From: Nitrosomonas sp.
GTDB taxonomy: Bacteria > Pseudomonadota > Gammaproteobacteria > Burkholderiales > Nitrosomonadaceae
DNA length: 64,000 nt
Assembly: GCA_016703745.1 (NCBI GenBank)
Contig: JADJBK010000004.1
Location: 34,166 to 98,165 of the forward strand
Reading direction: 5' to 3'
A model generated the notes under the pieces. It saw only the letters and a program-made list of their open reading frames with translations. It ran no database searches and was not told the DNA's origin. Shown piece by piece: positions 63,921 to 64,000 of the stretch (positions are counted from its first letter, which is position 1; every line of letters starts with the position of its first letter). The position numbers and the translations under genes were made by a program.

Positions 63921-64000
63921 CCCTCCTTGTGTTGCCCAGTTTCCGCTGAGGAGTTGATCGTAGGTATCCGCAGTGTGTTGTTTGATTGGGATGTCCGGCT
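63921..64000 (-). pseudogene. istA: istA 3' fragment, runs off the window
   Basis: Minus-strand reading IKQHTADTYDQLLSGN ending in TGA just before istB, as IstA C-termini do. Confidence 0.6.

Noticed and set aside
1..64000. tRNA or rRNA genes and a tRNA attachment site
   Set aside because: I saw no cloverleaf with a T-loop GGTTCGAATCC-type core and no rRNA-like sequence.

Overview
The window is a mosaic from a proteobacterium, most likely a betaproteobacterium. An ammonia oxidiser of the Nitrosomonas type is my best guess, from the overall protein flavour, the moderate GC and the very heavy load of insertion sequences; the identity is inference. The left two thirds look like a conjugative plasmid or an integrated plasmid-like element, crowded with insertion sequences and defence genes. 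The last 10 kb look chromosomal.

Layout. 1-11.4 kb: F-type (MPF-F) conjugative transfer genes, traA-L-E-K-B-dsbC-V-C on the minus strand, with an OmpA-like lipoprotein, a lytic transglycosylase, a DUF4400-type membrane protein and a regulator-like gene, plus a plus-strand traD coupling protein. Two near-identical inverted operators (ATGACC-N5-GGTCAT) mark the promoters. 11.4-16.2 kb: IS701 with a TTAA target duplication, a Tiki/ChaN-like protein, a thermonuclease and a complete IS605-type element (tnpA + tnpB). 16.2-19.1 kb: plasmid replication and partition genes (repA with a one-base break, parA, a small parB-like gene), a candidate small RNA and long AT-rich palindromes. 19.3-21.8 kb: IS3 next to a 5'-truncated tnpB. 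22-30.2 kb: plus-strand accessory genes for DNA processing and establishment (RecE-like exonuclease, SSB, toprim primase, RecT, ArdC-like, RadC-like, small unknowns). Seven of them are preceded by one recurring structured leader. 30.3-36.2 kb: HU, two toxin-antitoxin pairs, a serine recombinase, IS605 and IS110 remnants and a complete IS21. 36.3-50.9 kb: a defence island with a cyclase-like gene split by IS3; a PD-(D/E)XK-like protein; an operon of MORC/MutL-like GHKL ATPase, HNH nuclease, SNF2 translocase and stand-alone EcoRII-N domain; a convergent AIPR protein; nested IS elements; and a Vsr + Dcm pair. 51-54 kb: an HTH regulator, an IS5-family element and a NarL-type two-component system. 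54.6-60 kb: a Fap-like secretion locus with two asparagine/aspartate/serine repeat proteins, a small GG-motif protein, a periplasmic C39 peptidase, a second GG-motif protein and a coiled-coil/beta-barrel porin. 60-64 kb: chromosomal genes (DUF1841, nth, rnfB, pyrD, bpt remnant) and a decayed IS21.

How the parts fit. EcoRII-N domains bind CCWGG and Dcm methylates CCWGG, so the 39.8-44.5 kb operon with the Dcm/Vsr pair can be read as an ATP-dependent restriction system with the EcoRII/Dcm specificity. The Fap-like locus could build an extracellular Asn-rich fibre under control of the adjacent two-component system.

Quality warning. Many genes, mostly beyond 46 kb, are broken by single-base gains or losses, most of them in homopolymers (kinase, C39 peptidase, porin, DUF1841, nth, rnfB, pyrD, bpt, istB). 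That suggests consensus sequencing errors rather than true pseudogenes in many cases.
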